A stretch of DNA of 64,000 nucleotides from JAPOVO01 sp026708165 (GTDB lineage Bacteria > Chloroflexota > UBA11872 > VXNJ01). The position numbers were made by a program, and so were the translations under genes. The DNA lies in the NCBI GenBank assembly GCA_965208775.1, contig OZ242360.1, positions 1,302,001-1,366,000 on the forward strand, read 5' to 3'. Under the pieces are notes generated by a model that was not told where the DNA came from, searched no databases, and saw only the letters and a list, made by a program, of their open reading frames with translations. This document shows positions 9,220 through 17,744 of the stretch, piece by piece (position 1 is the stretch's first letter; the number at the start of each line of letters is the position of its first letter).

Positions 9220-9630
9220 CTAGCGGCCAGCTCTCTCCGCAGCGCGAATTCGGGCTATTGCGCGAAGCAGAGCGATTCGCGCCCGCAATGCGTCTCCGGG
9301 CTCGAGCGGCGCCGACAAGTCTTGCAAGGCGCGGTCGCGGGCCGCCTGGGCGCGCTCAAGATCTATCTCGGCCGACCGCTCCGAGGTGTCGGCGAGGACG
9401 GTAATCTTGTTGCGCAAGACCTCGAAGAAGCCGCCGCTGACCGCGAGCAACTGGTCGGCGTCATCTCGCCGGAGAACTATCACCCCAGGCTCCAACTCAG
9501 TTATGAGCGGAGCATGGTTAGGCAGGACGGCAAGCTGCCCAGCCACTCCCGGAGCGATGACCATGTCGACGTTGACTTCGTCGACAAGAAGCTGTTCCGG
9601 CGTGACAAGCTCTACCGAGAGTTTCGCCAT
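9220..9630 (-). CDS. atpC: ATP synthase epsilon subunit
   Basis: This is the rotor subunit of F1. The 136 residues have an N-terminal beta-sandwich (VELVTPEQLLV, IAPGVAGQLAVLPNHAPLITEL) and a C-terminal helical hairpin rich in A, R and E that can act as an inhibitor arm. It is the last of the ATP synthase genes, following atpD and 9 nt before murA. Confidence 0.94.
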   Translation of the reverse strand: MAKLSVELVTPEQLLVDEVNVDMVIAPGVAGQLAVLPNHAPLITELEPGVIVLRRDDADQLLAVSGGFFEVLRNKITVLADTSERSAEIDLERAQAARDRALQDLSAPLEPGDALRARIALLRAIARIRAAERAGR

Positions 9631-9680
9631 CGGTCAGACTGAAGCAGTTTCTGTCGGGATTATTTTGCCCTCGGGCCGGT

Positions 9681-11084
9681 TCAAGCGGCGTCTCGCATTC
9701 GCTGGGCGTTCGCCACCGCCTGGTCTATGGTCCCGACCATGTAGAAGGCCTGCTCGGGCAGATCGTCGTGTTTGCCGGCGAGTATTTCGTCGAATCCGCG
9801 AATTGTCTCGTCAATGGGAACTATCTCGCCCGTTATGCCCGTAAACCGCTCGGCGACGTTCATGGGCTGCGAGAGGAACCGCTCCATTCGGCGAGCGCGA
9901 GCCACGGTCTGCCGGTCCTCTTCGGAAAGCTCTTCGATGCCCAGAATCGCGATGATGTCCTGCAACTCGCGGTATCGCTGCAAGACTCGCTGCACGCCGC
10001 GGGCGACCCGATAGTGGTTGTCGCCGACGACGCGTGGATCGAGGATCTTCGACGTGGAAGTCAGGGGGTCGACGGCGGGGTAGATTCCGCGCTCAACGAT
10101 GGACCGTTCGAGTCGAATCGTCGCGTCGAGGTGGGCGAACGTGGCGACCGGCGCGGGGTCAGTGTAGTCGTCAGCCGGAACATATATCGCCTGGAAGGAC
10201 GTGATAGCTCCCTTGGACGTAGAGGTAATGCGCTCCTGCAAGTCGCCCATTTCTGTGCTGAGCGTAGGCTGGTAGCCGACCGCCGAGGGCATTCTGCCCA
10301 AGAGCGCCGACACCTCGGATCCGGACATGGAGAACCTGAATATGTTGTCGATGAAGAGCAGCAAGTCCTGGCCTTCTTCGTCGCGGAAATACTCCGCCAT
10401 GGAAAGGCCCGCCAGCGCCACTCGCAGCCGCGCGCCGGGCGACTCGTTCATCTGGCCGAAGACCATCATGGTGTTGTCCATGACCTCGGCCTCGCGCATT
10501 TCGCCAATGAGCTGCGTCCCCTCGCGAGTGCGCTCGCCCACGCCGCAAAACACGGAGTAGCCTCCGTAAGACTTGGCGACGTTATTGATCAGCTCCATGA
10601 TGATCACGGTCTTGCCGACGCCCGCGCCGCCGAAAACGCCGGTCTTTCCACCCCGGGTGAACGGCGCGATCAGATCGACCACCTTCAGCCCGGTCGCAAA
10701 CATCTCGGTCGAGGTCGCCTGCTCCTCAAGCTCGGGCGGCGGTCGATGGATCGGATATGTCTTGTCGACTTCCACGGGCGGGCCGCCGTCCACGGGCCGC
10801 CCGGTTACGTCAAACACGCGGCCCAGCGTGGCGTCGCCGACGGGCACCGATATGGGACCTCCCGTGTCGCGCACGACGGCGCCGCGTTTCAGGCCTTCTG
10901 TCGGCGTCATGGCGATGCACCGAACCCAGCTGTTGCCGACATGCTGCTGGACTTCCAAGGTAACCGGAAGGCCGCCTTCCGAGGCTTCGACTTCGAGCGC
11001 CGTAAAGAGCGGCGGCATGTCCTCGGCGCCGAACTCCACGTCCACAACCGCGCCTACAATCTGCACGATTTTTCCTGTAGCCAT
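9681..11084 (-). CDS. atpD: ATP synthase beta subunit
   Basis: This is the catalytic F1 subunit, 467 residues from the ATG at 11082-11084 (MATGKIVQ). A second in-frame ATG at 11097-11099 would add MENRQ, but it begins 1 nt from the atpG stop, and its GGAG sequence looks like the ribosome site for the inner start. Walker A GGAGVGKT is at 152-159, the catalytic glutamate E184 lies in GVGERTREG, and the C-terminal EELSEED segment corresponds to DELSEED. Confidence 0.97.
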   Translation of the reverse strand: MATGKIVQIVGAVVDVEFGAEDMPPLFTALEVEASEGGLPVTLEVQQHVGNSWVRCIAMTPTEGLKRGAVVRDTGGPISVPVGDATLGRVFDVTGRPVDGGPPVEVDKTYPIHRPPPELEEQATSTEMFATGLKVVDLIAPFTRGGKTGVFGGAGVGKTVIIMELINNVAKSYGGYSVFCGVGERTREGTQLIGEMREAEVMDNTMMVFGQMNESPGARLRVALAGLSMAEYFRDEEGQDLLLFIDNIFRFSMSGSEVSALLGRMPSAVGYQPTLSTEMGDLQERITSTSKGAITSFQAIYVPADDYTDPAPVATFAHLDATIRLERSIVERGIYPAVDPLTSTSKILDPRVVGDNHYRVARGVQRVLQRYRELQDIIAILGIEELSEEDRQTVARARRMERFLSQPMNVAERFTGITGEIVPIDETIRGFDEILAGKHDDLPEQAFYMVGTIDQAVANAQRMRDAA

Positions 11085-11099
11085 TTGCCGGTTCTCCAT

Positions 11100-11966
11100 T
11101 TACTGGGCCAGGGCGCTGGCGCCCGACGCGATGTCGATCATTTCGTTTGTAATGGTCACTTGCCGCTGCCGGTTGTAAGAGAGCGTAAGGTCTTCAATCA
11201 GCTCGCTGGCGTTTTCGGTGGCGTTGCGCATGGCGACCATTCGGGCGCTCTGCTCGCTCGCCGTCAACTCCAGCACCGCCCGGTACAGCTCCATCTCGAC
11301 GTACCTCGGCAGCAGGTTGTCGAGAACGCGTCTGGCGCTCGGCTCGTATATGTAGTCGACCGGCGCGCGGTCTCGCGCCTCGTCAGGCAACCTGACGGGG
11401 AGCAACTGGAAGAGAACCGGGCGCTGCACGAGCGTGTTGACGAACTCGGGATATATGACTTCAACCGAGTCGAACTCCGCCGCCTCGAACCCATCGATCA
11501 CCAGCCGGGCCAGCGGCAAGACGTCGTCGATGCCCGGGCGGTCGGGAATCTCCGTAAAGCTCGCGACGATGCGTCTCGATCCGCGCATCATCCGAAGTCC
11601 GACCTTTCCGATTCCGACCAACACAAGCTCCGCGGCGTCCTGGGTCGCCTCCATGTGTTCGAGGGCAAAGCGGACCGTATTTATGTTGAGCGCCCCGCAC
11701 AATCCACGGTTTGTCGTGAGGACAACTACGACCCGGTTTCGAGGCTCGCGGGACTCCATGAGACTAGGCGCGCCCTCTTCGGGCGGAATCGCCTCGTTGA
11801 GATGCCGGATAACCTCGTCGATCTTTTCGGCGTAAGGCCGCCGGGCCAGAGCAGCATCTTGAGAGCGCCTGAGTCTGGAGGTCGCCACAAGCTCCATCGC
11901 CCTTGTTATCTGGCGAGTATTGTCGACGCCGCGAATCCGGTTGCGGAGTTCTCTCGAGCTTGGCAC
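11100..11966 (-). CDS. atpG: ATP synthase gamma subunit
   Basis: This is the central rotor shaft of F1, 288 residues. The N-terminal helix (RNRIRGVDNTRQITRAMELVA) and the C-terminal helix with MRNATENASELIEDL are the diagnostic coiled-coil pair; the middle is the Rossmann-like domain with TNRGLCGALN. The GTG start is 9 nt after atpA. Confidence 0.96.
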   Translation of the reverse strand: MPSSRELRNRIRGVDNTRQITRAMELVATSRLRRSQDAALARRPYAEKIDEVIRHLNEAIPPEEGAPSLMESREPRNRVVVVLTTNRGLCGALNINTVRFALEHMEATQDAAELVLVGIGKVGLRMMRGSRRIVASFTEIPDRPGIDDVLPLARLVIDGFEAAEFDSVEVIYPEFVNTLVQRPVLFQLLPVRLPDEARDRAPVDYIYEPSARRVLDNLLPRYVEMELYRAVLELTASEQSARMVAMRNATENASELIEDLTLSYNRQRQVTITNEMIDIASGASALAQ

Positions 11967-11975
11967 GGTTGTCGG

Positions 11976-13520
11976 CTAATCCCCTGTTGCCGTGGCCTCG
12001 TCGGTCACAGTGGGTGAGAACTGATTCTGCCCGAACGCTTCTATCCCCGCGTCCAGTTCCTCCAGATCGTCGTCTTCGAGGCGGCTCGTTCTTTCGACCC
12101 GCTCGGTCAATTCGGTCAGGCTGGCGCGGGCGTACTCGGCGAACTCGTCGATAAAGCGGCCCGTGTCCTCTATGGAAACTTCGTCCAGCGCACCGGAAGT
12201 TCCACAGCGGATCGCCATTACCTGGTCGGCGACTGGTTTCGGTTCAAACTGGTCCTGCTTGAGGATTTCGACGAGCCGCTGCCCCCGCGTCAACTGGAGC
12301 TGGGTGGCGGCGTCGAGGTCGGACCCGAACTGCGCAAACGCAGCGACTTCACGATACTGAGCCAAGTCGAGCCTCAGACCGCCGGCTACGGCGCGCATTG
12401 CCTGAACCTGAGCGTCGCCTCCAACCCGGGAGACTGAAATTCCGGGGTTGATGGCGGGCCTGACTCCGGCGTTGAACAGGTCGGTCTCTACGTATATCTG
12501 GCCGTCGGTTATCGATATGACGTTCGTGGGTATATAGGTAGTCAGGTCGCCTTCCTGAATCTCGACGATAGGCAGCGACGTAAGGCTTCCGCCGCCCTGA
12601 TCGTCGTGCAACTGCGCCGCCCGCTCAAGCAGCCGAGAATGAAGGTAGAAGACGTCTCCAGGATAGGCCTCGCGGCCCGGAGGTCTGCGCAGCAATAGCG
12701 AGATTTGCCGGTAGGCCCAGGCGTGCTTGCTCAGGTCGTCATACACAACCAGCGCGTGCTCACCGCGATCGCGGAAATATTCGCCGATGGTGCAACCGGT
12801 AAACGGTGCGATGTATTGCATTCCGGCGGGGTCGCTGGCCGTGGCGCTCACGATGACCGTGTGGTCCATGGCGCCGTACTCCTCGAGCGTGGCGCGGACG
12901 CGGGCGATCTGACCAGCTTTCTGGCCGACGGCCACGTAGATGCACTTAACGCCACTTTCCTTCTGATTAATGATCGTGTCGAGAACGATCGCCGTCTTGC
13001 CGATCTGACGGTCGCCGATAATCAGCTCTCGCTGCCCGCGGCCGATGGGGATCATCGAGTCGATAGCGCGGATGCCAGTTTGCAGCGGCATGTCGACATC
13101 CCGCCGCTCGGCGACGCCTGGGGCCACTTTCTCGATCACATCGGTGTCGTCCGTCTCGATGGGTCCCCTGCCGTCAATTGGCTGTCCCACGGCGTTTACG
13201 ACCCGACCGAGCAGGGCGTCGCCCACCGGCACCTCGGCGACCCGGCCGGTGGTCCGGACCTCATCGCCCTCTTTTATGTGGGCAAACGCTCCGAGAATCA
13301 CCGCCCCCACAGAGTCCTCTTCGAGGTTCAGGGCGATACCCAGCGTTCCTCCGGGGAATTCGAGCAGCTCGCCAGCGAGCGCCTCCGAGAGGCCGAGAAC
13401 CCGGGCGATTCCGTCGCCGACCTCGATAGTCGACCCAACGTTGGCCTCGCGAACGGTCGTTTCGAGGTCGTCAATTCGCTCTCTGAGGATTGCCGCGATG
13501 TCGTTGGAGTTGTTACTCAT
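11976..13520 (-). CDS. atpA: ATP synthase alpha subunit
   Basis: This is the non-catalytic nucleotide-binding F1 subunit, 514 residues. Walker A GDRQIGKT lies at 169-176, with the conserved PIGRGQREL just before it and the arginine-finger region near SVSRVGGDAQ. The ATG start is 18 nt after atpH. The C-terminal tail is slightly extended and acidic before the TGD end. Confidence 0.97.
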   Translation of the reverse strand: MSNNSNDIAAILRERIDDLETTVREANVGSTIEVGDGIARVLGLSEALAGELLEFPGGTLGIALNLEEDSVGAVILGAFAHIKEGDEVRTTGRVAEVPVGDALLGRVVNAVGQPIDGRGPIETDDTDVIEKVAPGVAERRDVDMPLQTGIRAIDSMIPIGRGQRELIIGDRQIGKTAIVLDTIINQKESGVKCIYVAVGQKAGQIARVRATLEEYGAMDHTVIVSATASDPAGMQYIAPFTGCTIGEYFRDRGEHALVVYDDLSKHAWAYRQISLLLRRPPGREAYPGDVFYLHSRLLERAAQLHDDQGGGSLTSLPIVEIQEGDLTTYIPTNVISITDGQIYVETDLFNAGVRPAINPGISVSRVGGDAQVQAMRAVAGGLRLDLAQYREVAAFAQFGSDLDAATQLQLTRGQRLVEILKQDQFEPKPVADQVMAIRCGTSGALDEVSIEDTGRFIDEFAEYARASLTELTERVERTSRLEDDDLEELDAGIEAFGQNQFSPTVTDEATATGD

Positions 13521-13538
13521 GCTTTGTCAAACACCTGT

Positions 13539-14081
13539 CTACCGAATTGCCATTTCCAGCGCGCCAAGTTTCGCCGACACGCTCAGGTCGCGCCTCCAGT
13601 CTCCCTGCCGGATTACCAGTCCGCCGATAATGGAGGGGTCTTCCTCGAATTCAACCAGCAGCTTCCGGTCGGGCCGCCGGAGACTGTCCAGTAAACGCTC
13701 GGACTCGCTGTCGGTCAGCGGCACCGCACCCGATACGGTGACCCGATCGACCGGCCCATCCTGCGAGCTTCGGCGAAGGTACTGAGCCCTGACAGTCGGG
13801 AACAGGTCGAAGACGCCGTCTTCCAGAAGGACCCGGCTGAGCGCCAGACCTTCGGCGGAGAGCAGGCTACCGACGATACTTTCGAGCGCGTCGAAACGGT
13901 CTCGCAGCGGCGTGCCCGGACGTGTAATCAGAGCCTGGACGGCCCGGGAAGACGCCACGCTGTTGAGAATCTCAAGGTCGCGGTCCCAGGTCTCCCAAGA
14001 ATCGGAGTCCGCAGCCAACTGCATTATGACGGTCACGTATTGCCTTACGCGCCTGCGGTCGGAGTGCTGGTCGCGCCTCAC
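13539..14081 (-). CDS. atpH: ATP synthase delta subunit
   Basis: The 180-residue peripheral-stalk subunit links F1 to the b subunits. It shows the OSCP/delta pattern: an N-terminal helical domain and a C-terminal segment with VSGAVPLTDSESERLLDSL and the SIIGGLVIRQGDW signature of the family. The GTG start overlaps the atpF stop by 4 bp (GTGA). The position between atpF and atpA is canonical. Confidence 0.92.
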   Translation of the reverse strand: MRRDQHSDRRRVRQYVTVIMQLAADSDSWETWDRDLEILNSVASSRAVQALITRPGTPLRDRFDALESIVGSLLSAEGLALSRVLLEDGVFDLFPTVRAQYLRRSSQDGPVDRVTVSGAVPLTDSESERLLDSLRRPDRKLLVEFEEDPSIIGGLVIRQGDWRRDLSVSAKLGALEMAIR

Positions 14082-14587
14082 GCCGGACGGTCCTCGACTT
14101 CGGTAATAACCTCTCCGACGAGCCTGCGATGCTCGGGATCGTCGATGGCCCTGTCGAGGACCTTGGCGGTAGCGTGAACGACCAGGTCGGCCAACTGACC
14201 GCGCGCTTCCCGCAGGGCCTGATTTTTGAGCCGCTCAGCGTCGCGCTCCGCTTCCTGCCGAATCCGGTCGGCGTCCGCCCTGGCCCGCTTAAGCTCCTCC
14301 TGCTCGATAACGCTTACGCGCTGAAGGGCCTCGTCGCGGGTCCGGCGCGCCTCCTCGCGCTGCTGACGCAAGCTCTGTTCGAAGTTGCGGCGCTCCTCAC
14401 GCGCCTGCTCCTGCATGAGACTGGCTTCTTCGAGACTTCCACGAATTTTCTCGCGGCGCTCCTGCATGGTCCGCCGGAGCGGATTGTAGAGAAGCCGGTA
14501 CATGATGTAGACGAACAGGAGGAAGGTGACAAGCTGAAACAGAACATTGGGGAATAGAATCCCGACGCCTTCAAACAGTTCGATCAT
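14078..14587 (-). CDS. atpF: ATP synthase subunit b
   Basis: The 169-residue peripheral stalk protein has one N-terminal membrane helix (about residues 10-30) followed by a long charged coiled coil rich in E, R, Q and A. The ILFPNVLFQLVTFLLFVYIMYRLLY region is the membrane anchor. There is only one b-type gene in the operon, so a homodimer is expected rather than the b/b' pair of phototrophs. Confidence 0.93.
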   Translation of the reverse strand: MIELFEGVGILFPNVLFQLVTFLLFVYIMYRLLYNPLRRTMQERREKIRGSLEEASLMQEQAREERRNFEQSLRQQREEARRTRDEALQRVSVIEQEELKRARADADRIRQEAERDAERLKNQALREARGQLADLVVHATAKVLDRAIDDPEHRRLVGEVITEVEDRPA

Positions 14588-14621
14588 GTTGTTATGGCTT
14601 GCCGAGCTTTAGGGGTGGCGG

Positions 14622-14846
14622 CTAGCCCAGACCCAAAGCCAGGAATAGTCCGATAAGGAAGCCGTAGATACCGATGGCCTCGGCCATTCCGAGACCGATG
14701 ATCATGGTCGTGCGGATGGCGTTTTCGGCGTCCGGGTTTCGGCCGAGCGCCTCCATCGCCCCTCTGAGACCGATTCCGATTCCGATACCCGCACCAACAC
14801 CGGCCAGACCGACCGCGAGTCCCGCGCCCAAAGGTCCAAAATCCAA
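14622..14846 (-). CDS. atpE: ATP synthase subunit c
   Basis: The 74-residue proteolipid forms the Fo rotor ring. Two membrane helices are joined by the polar loop RNPDAEN (36-42). The ion-binding carboxylate is E56 in GMAEAIGIYG. The residue after it is alanine, and the first helix has no Q at the sodium-ligand position, so proton coupling is the likelier mode. The start is TTG, with a GAGGAGGG ribosome site about 10 nt upstream; the strong site fits the high stoichiometry of c. Confidence 0.93.
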   Translation of the reverse strand: MDFGPLGAGLAVGLAGVGAGIGIGIGLRGAMEALGRNPDAENAIRTTMIIGLGMAEAIGIYGFLIGLFLALGLG

Positions 14847-14870
14847 AACTAGCGCCCTCCTCGAATGAAT

Positions 14871-15635
14871 CTATGCATGCTCTTCCGAAGTTCCTATTGA
14901 AACGCTGGTGAAACTGAGCGTAAGCATTGTAAAGATAATCGCCTGAATCAGGCCAAACAGAACCTCGAGCAAGTAGAAGCCCACTCCCACGATGGGGAGG
15001 ATCCAGCTCGCCATTCCGAGCAGCACTTCACCAGCGAAGAGGTTTCCGAAGAGCCGGAACGAGAGCGAGACGATTACAAACAGCTCGATGATTATGAAGA
15101 TCGGCGCGAGCATGATGTTCTGCGAGAGCGCCTTGAGGTGACCGAACGGCCCGTGCGAGACGATTCCGCTGACGTGAATCGTAAGGAAGGCGAGCAGCGC
15201 GAGCGCGAGGGTCATGTTCATGTCGGCGGTGGCGGGACGCAGCCACGGAATCAGAACGTCGTGCCCACCGTGCTCCTCGATGTAGCCGATGGTTCCGACG
15301 AATGGAAGCAGGCTGAACCAGTTCGCGAAGAGAATGAATATGAAGAAGCTGGCTATCAGCGGAAAGAGCCGCGTGGCGTATTTGCCCAGAGCCGGCTGAA
15401 CGACGCCGTCGACGGTCTCGATGAGCGTCTCCATGAAGTTTTGCAAGCCGCCCGGCACCGTGCTCAAGCTCCGCCGCACGGCGAAGGCCACGATTATCAG
15501 GCCGAGCATCATGACGAGCATGATCGCCATGGAGTTTGTGATTACAAATCGCATTACGTCGCCGTCGCCGATCAACGGGCCGAATACGCAATCGTGGCAC
15601 AGCGGCTCAGCCGGAGGACTGATTTCAGGCTGCAA
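14871..15635 (-). CDS. atpB: ATP synthase subunit a
   Basis: This is the 254-residue Fo stator channel with five to six membrane helices. The essential arginine lies in the SFRLFGNLFAGEVLLG segment, and the second conserved helix is near the C-terminus (GLIQAIIFTMLTLSFTSVSI). The N-terminus carries a periplasmic stretch with two cysteines (CHDC). The start is TTG. It sits between atpI and atpE, as in most bacteria. Confidence 0.93.
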   Translation of the reverse strand: MQPEISPPAEPLCHDCVFGPLIGDGDVMRFVITNSMAIMLVMMLGLIIVAFAVRRSLSTVPGGLQNFMETLIETVDGVVQPALGKYATRLFPLIASFFIFILFANWFSLLPFVGTIGYIEEHGGHDVLIPWLRPATADMNMTLALALLAFLTIHVSGIVSHGPFGHLKALSQNIMLAPIFIIIELFVIVSLSFRLFGNLFAGEVLLGMASWILPIVGVGFYLLEVLFGLIQAIIFTMLTLSFTSVSIGTSEEHA

Positions 15636-15644
15636 GCGCGCCTC

Positions 15645-15842
15645 TCATTTCTGCCACTGGTAGATCAAATACATCAAGTAAAAGCTAAACCCCAGTCCAA
15701 CCAGTACTCCAACCAACAGCAAGACCGGTTCGGTCCCGAACGCGCCGTCCAAAAAGCGGCCCAACAGCAAGCCGGTCGTAACCGCGCCGCCCACGATGAA
15801 TCCGAATTCAAGCGCGAGGACGGCCGCTTTGACAGGTCCCAC
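15645..15842 (-). CDS. AtpI/AtpZ-like small membrane protein
   Basis: This 65-residue protein has two membrane helices, is rich in glycine, and ends in a short basic tail (YLIYQWQK). It is the first gene of the ATP synthase operon, 9 nt before atpB. Position and topology match the AtpI/AtpZ (ATPase gene 1) family, which is thought to assist c-ring assembly or cation supply. The GTG start has no strong ribosome site. The family assignment is by context and shape, as such short proteins diverge quickly. Confidence 0.72.
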   Translation of the reverse strand: MGPVKAAVLALEFGFIVGGAVTTGLLLGRFLDGAFGTEPVLLLVGVLVGLGFSFYLMYLIYQWQK

Positions 15843-15875
15843 CGCTAGTCTTACCGATCCTTCGGCGTCGAGATA

Positions 15876-15889
15876 GTGAAATTTTTCAC
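15876..15889. promoter_or_regulatory. CRP/FNR-like palindrome upstream of the ATP synthase operon
   Basis: GTGA-N6-TCAC lies 34 nt upstream of the atpI-like start, in the only divergent intergenic region of the operon. The half-sites match the CRP-family core on both sides, and an A follows on the right as in TCACA. A possible -10 (TATTCT on the minus strand, 15903-15908) would place it just downstream of the transcription start, a repressing position. One site, not tested against background. Confidence 0.3.
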
Positions 15890-16031
15890 ATCCTGACGCG
15901 CCGAGAATAGTAGCACGCCATGGCGGGCGAGGTTAGCTATCATGATTGAAAATCACGGTCGCAAACCGTCGCAGTTGCGATTGCGGAACCGGTCATATAA
16001 GTTGCGGGATACGCCTACTCAGGAGATGACC

Positions 16032-16166
16032 TTGGCCGACCCTTACAGAAAACCGCCCAGCCTGATCCGTCCCAAGAGCGAGACTCCGAGGCTCTTCGTG
16101 TTTGTGGTGCTGGCCATCATCGCGGCGATGATGGTCCTCGGCACCTGGGCCTACTCGGTTCTCTAG
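16032..16166 (+). CDS. Small single-pass membrane protein, function unknown
   Basis: The 44-residue product has a basic, proline-rich N-terminus (ADPYRKPPSLIRPKSETPR) and one membrane helix (about residues 22-41). The TTG start at 16032 is chosen because AGGAG at 16021-16025 lies 6 nt before it. An ATG at 16026 directly abuts that site, and a longer form from 15942 has an unconvincing N-terminus. A weak promoter may exist upstream (TATAAG near 15998). It is divergent from the ATP synthase operon and convergent with the solute-binding protein gene. I do not recognise the family. Confidence 0.5.
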   Translation: MADPYRKPPSLIRPKSETPRLFVFVVLAIIAAMMVLGTWAYSVL

Positions 16167-16168
16167 CT

Positions 16169-17692
16169 TTATCCGATTCCAGGAGGGGCCGAAGGAGGCG
16201 GGGCGGGCGGGCGGTTCCTGCGATTCTGCTCCGCTATTCGGAACTGAAGCAGGGCTTCAGCCGCGCCCTTGGCGGCTTCTTCGGGGGATGTCTGCTCCAG
16301 CGCGATTGGATTGTCGAGCCTTTCGGTCAGGAGCTTCTTTTCGACCTTAGAGAGGTTGATCGGCTGACTCCGCTCGAGGGCGGCCTGGATGGCGACGGAA
16401 TCGGCAGGATTGAGCGCGGGTGCGACGGTCGTCATCATGCCCAAGTCGGCCCTCACCGCCGAAGGGAAGACCTGGTCACCGACGCTTTTGTACATATTGG
16501 CGAGGGCGGCCATAGCGAAGTCGGTATGTTCGCTCCAGGACGAGACGCCGACCATCATGTGAACTTCGGTCGGGGTTCGGCGCCTGTCGCCACCCGGCAG
16601 CGCGGCCAACTGGATATCGTTCGAGACCGCGTCGCGCCACGTTGACAGGAACCAACCGCTGTTGACCGGAAACGACATCATCAGCACCCTGCGGTCGTTG
16701 ATAAGACCGCGGATTTGGCGTCCCGAGGTTGCGCGGGTGACCTTGTAGACGGACCGGTGGCGGTTGATGAGATCGTCCATGACGCCGAGTCCGGCGATGG
16801 CGGCCGGTTCTTCCAGAGCTTCCTCGTCGCCTTCCCGATCGGGCAGTCTGGAGCCGGCGGCAATCATCCATACCCAAGACGGCGGGACCGCGATGCTGAC
16901 GCCGTCGGCCGAAACCATCTGGAGAAATCCGTACTGGTCGGCGCGACCGCCGTCGTCGCCTGCGAGAGTCATCCGGCTCGTGTTTTCAGAGAATTGCTCG
17001 GCGTTCCAAGGCAGATCGCTCGGATCGGCAATGCCGTACTCTTCCAACCGTTTTTCCCGGTACATCAGGAGCCACGGCCCGGCCTGCAGAGGTATGGCGA
17101 GTTGGCGTCCCTTGATGCGACCGGACTCGAGCATTCCCGGCCAGTAGTTTTCGGACCTCACGGCTTCGCCAACGTCGGAGACCTTGTCGAGCGGCACCAA
17201 AAGGTCATGGTCTTCGAGGTCCTGCAGAGCTTCGGCGGGGAAGACGAGCAGGTCGAGAGGCTCGGTGTCGGCCATCAGGGCGATGCTTCGGCCGATGGTG
17301 TTTCCATCAACGGCTTGTCGAAAGCGGACCATCTCAAGCCTGGGCGCGGCCTCATCGATCGCAGCCGCGCGGTTGACAACCCCGCGATACTGGCCTCGAG
17401 TGGGGCCGAACGTGCTCCATAGGGGATGCACCTTCAGCGGCTGGCTCGGCAGAGGAACGCGAGTGGCGCGCGAGCCGGCGGACCCGACCTCGGCGCTCTC
17501 CTCCAGCACCTGCTTTTGCCTTTCGGTCAACGCGGGCAAGTCGCCCGTATCGAACGACTCATCGGAGCCGCAAGCCGCAGCCAGGATTCCGGCGGCGGCC
17601 GTACCGAGAGCGAGAAACCTGCGGCGAGTGATCGCCAGCTTTTGATTCGAACTGTTCATTAGTTTGGCGTTTTCGAGGAGGTCGACCGTCAT
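16169..17692 (-). CDS. Extracellular solute-binding lipoprotein (family 1-like)
   Basis: The 507-residue protein has a twin-arginine motif RRRFLALG (23-30), a hydrophobic stretch and a lipobox LAAAC with the lipidated cysteine at 41, so it is exported by Tat and anchored to the membrane. The body resembles family 1 (sugar-type) ABC substrate-binding proteins, for example TEPLDLLVFPAEALQDLEDHDLLVPL and a later LPGGDRRRTPTEVH segment. The C-terminus is proline-rich. No permease or ATPase gene is adjacent, so it is an orphan. The start could also be the ATG at 17657-17659 (11 residues shorter), which gives a more usual n-region. Confidence 0.75.
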   Translation of the reverse strand: MTVDLLENAKLMNSSNQKLAITRRRFLALGTAAAGILAAACGSDESFDTGDLPALTERQKQVLEESAEVGSAGSRATRVPLPSQPLKVHPLWSTFGPTRGQYRGVVNRAAAIDEAAPRLEMVRFRQAVDGNTIGRSIALMADTEPLDLLVFPAEALQDLEDHDLLVPLDKVSDVGEAVRSENYWPGMLESGRIKGRQLAIPLQAGPWLLMYREKRLEEYGIADPSDLPWNAEQFSENTSRMTLAGDDGGRADQYGFLQMVSADGVSIAVPPSWVWMIAAGSRLPDREGDEEALEEPAAIAGLGVMDDLINRHRSVYKVTRATSGRQIRGLINDRRVLMMSFPVNSGWFLSTWRDAVSNDIQLAALPGGDRRRTPTEVHMMVGVSSWSEHTDFAMAALANMYKSVGDQVFPSAVRADLGMMTTVAPALNPADSVAIQAALERSQPINLSKVEKKLLTERLDNPIALEQTSPEEAAKGAAEALLQFRIAEQNRRNRPPAPPPSAPPGIG

Positions 17693-17744
17693 GAGGTCGA
17701 CCTTATCGACAGTTTACCCCGGTTACGCCGCCATGTACCGGCGT

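Noticed and set aside
9768..12017. 749-codon open frame on the plus strand
   Set aside because: Antisense to atpD and atpG with an H/R/D-rich composition typical of shadow frames.
14622..14846. Sodium-coupled c-ring
   Set aside because: E56 is followed by A and no Q is present in helix 1, so the sodium signature is missing.
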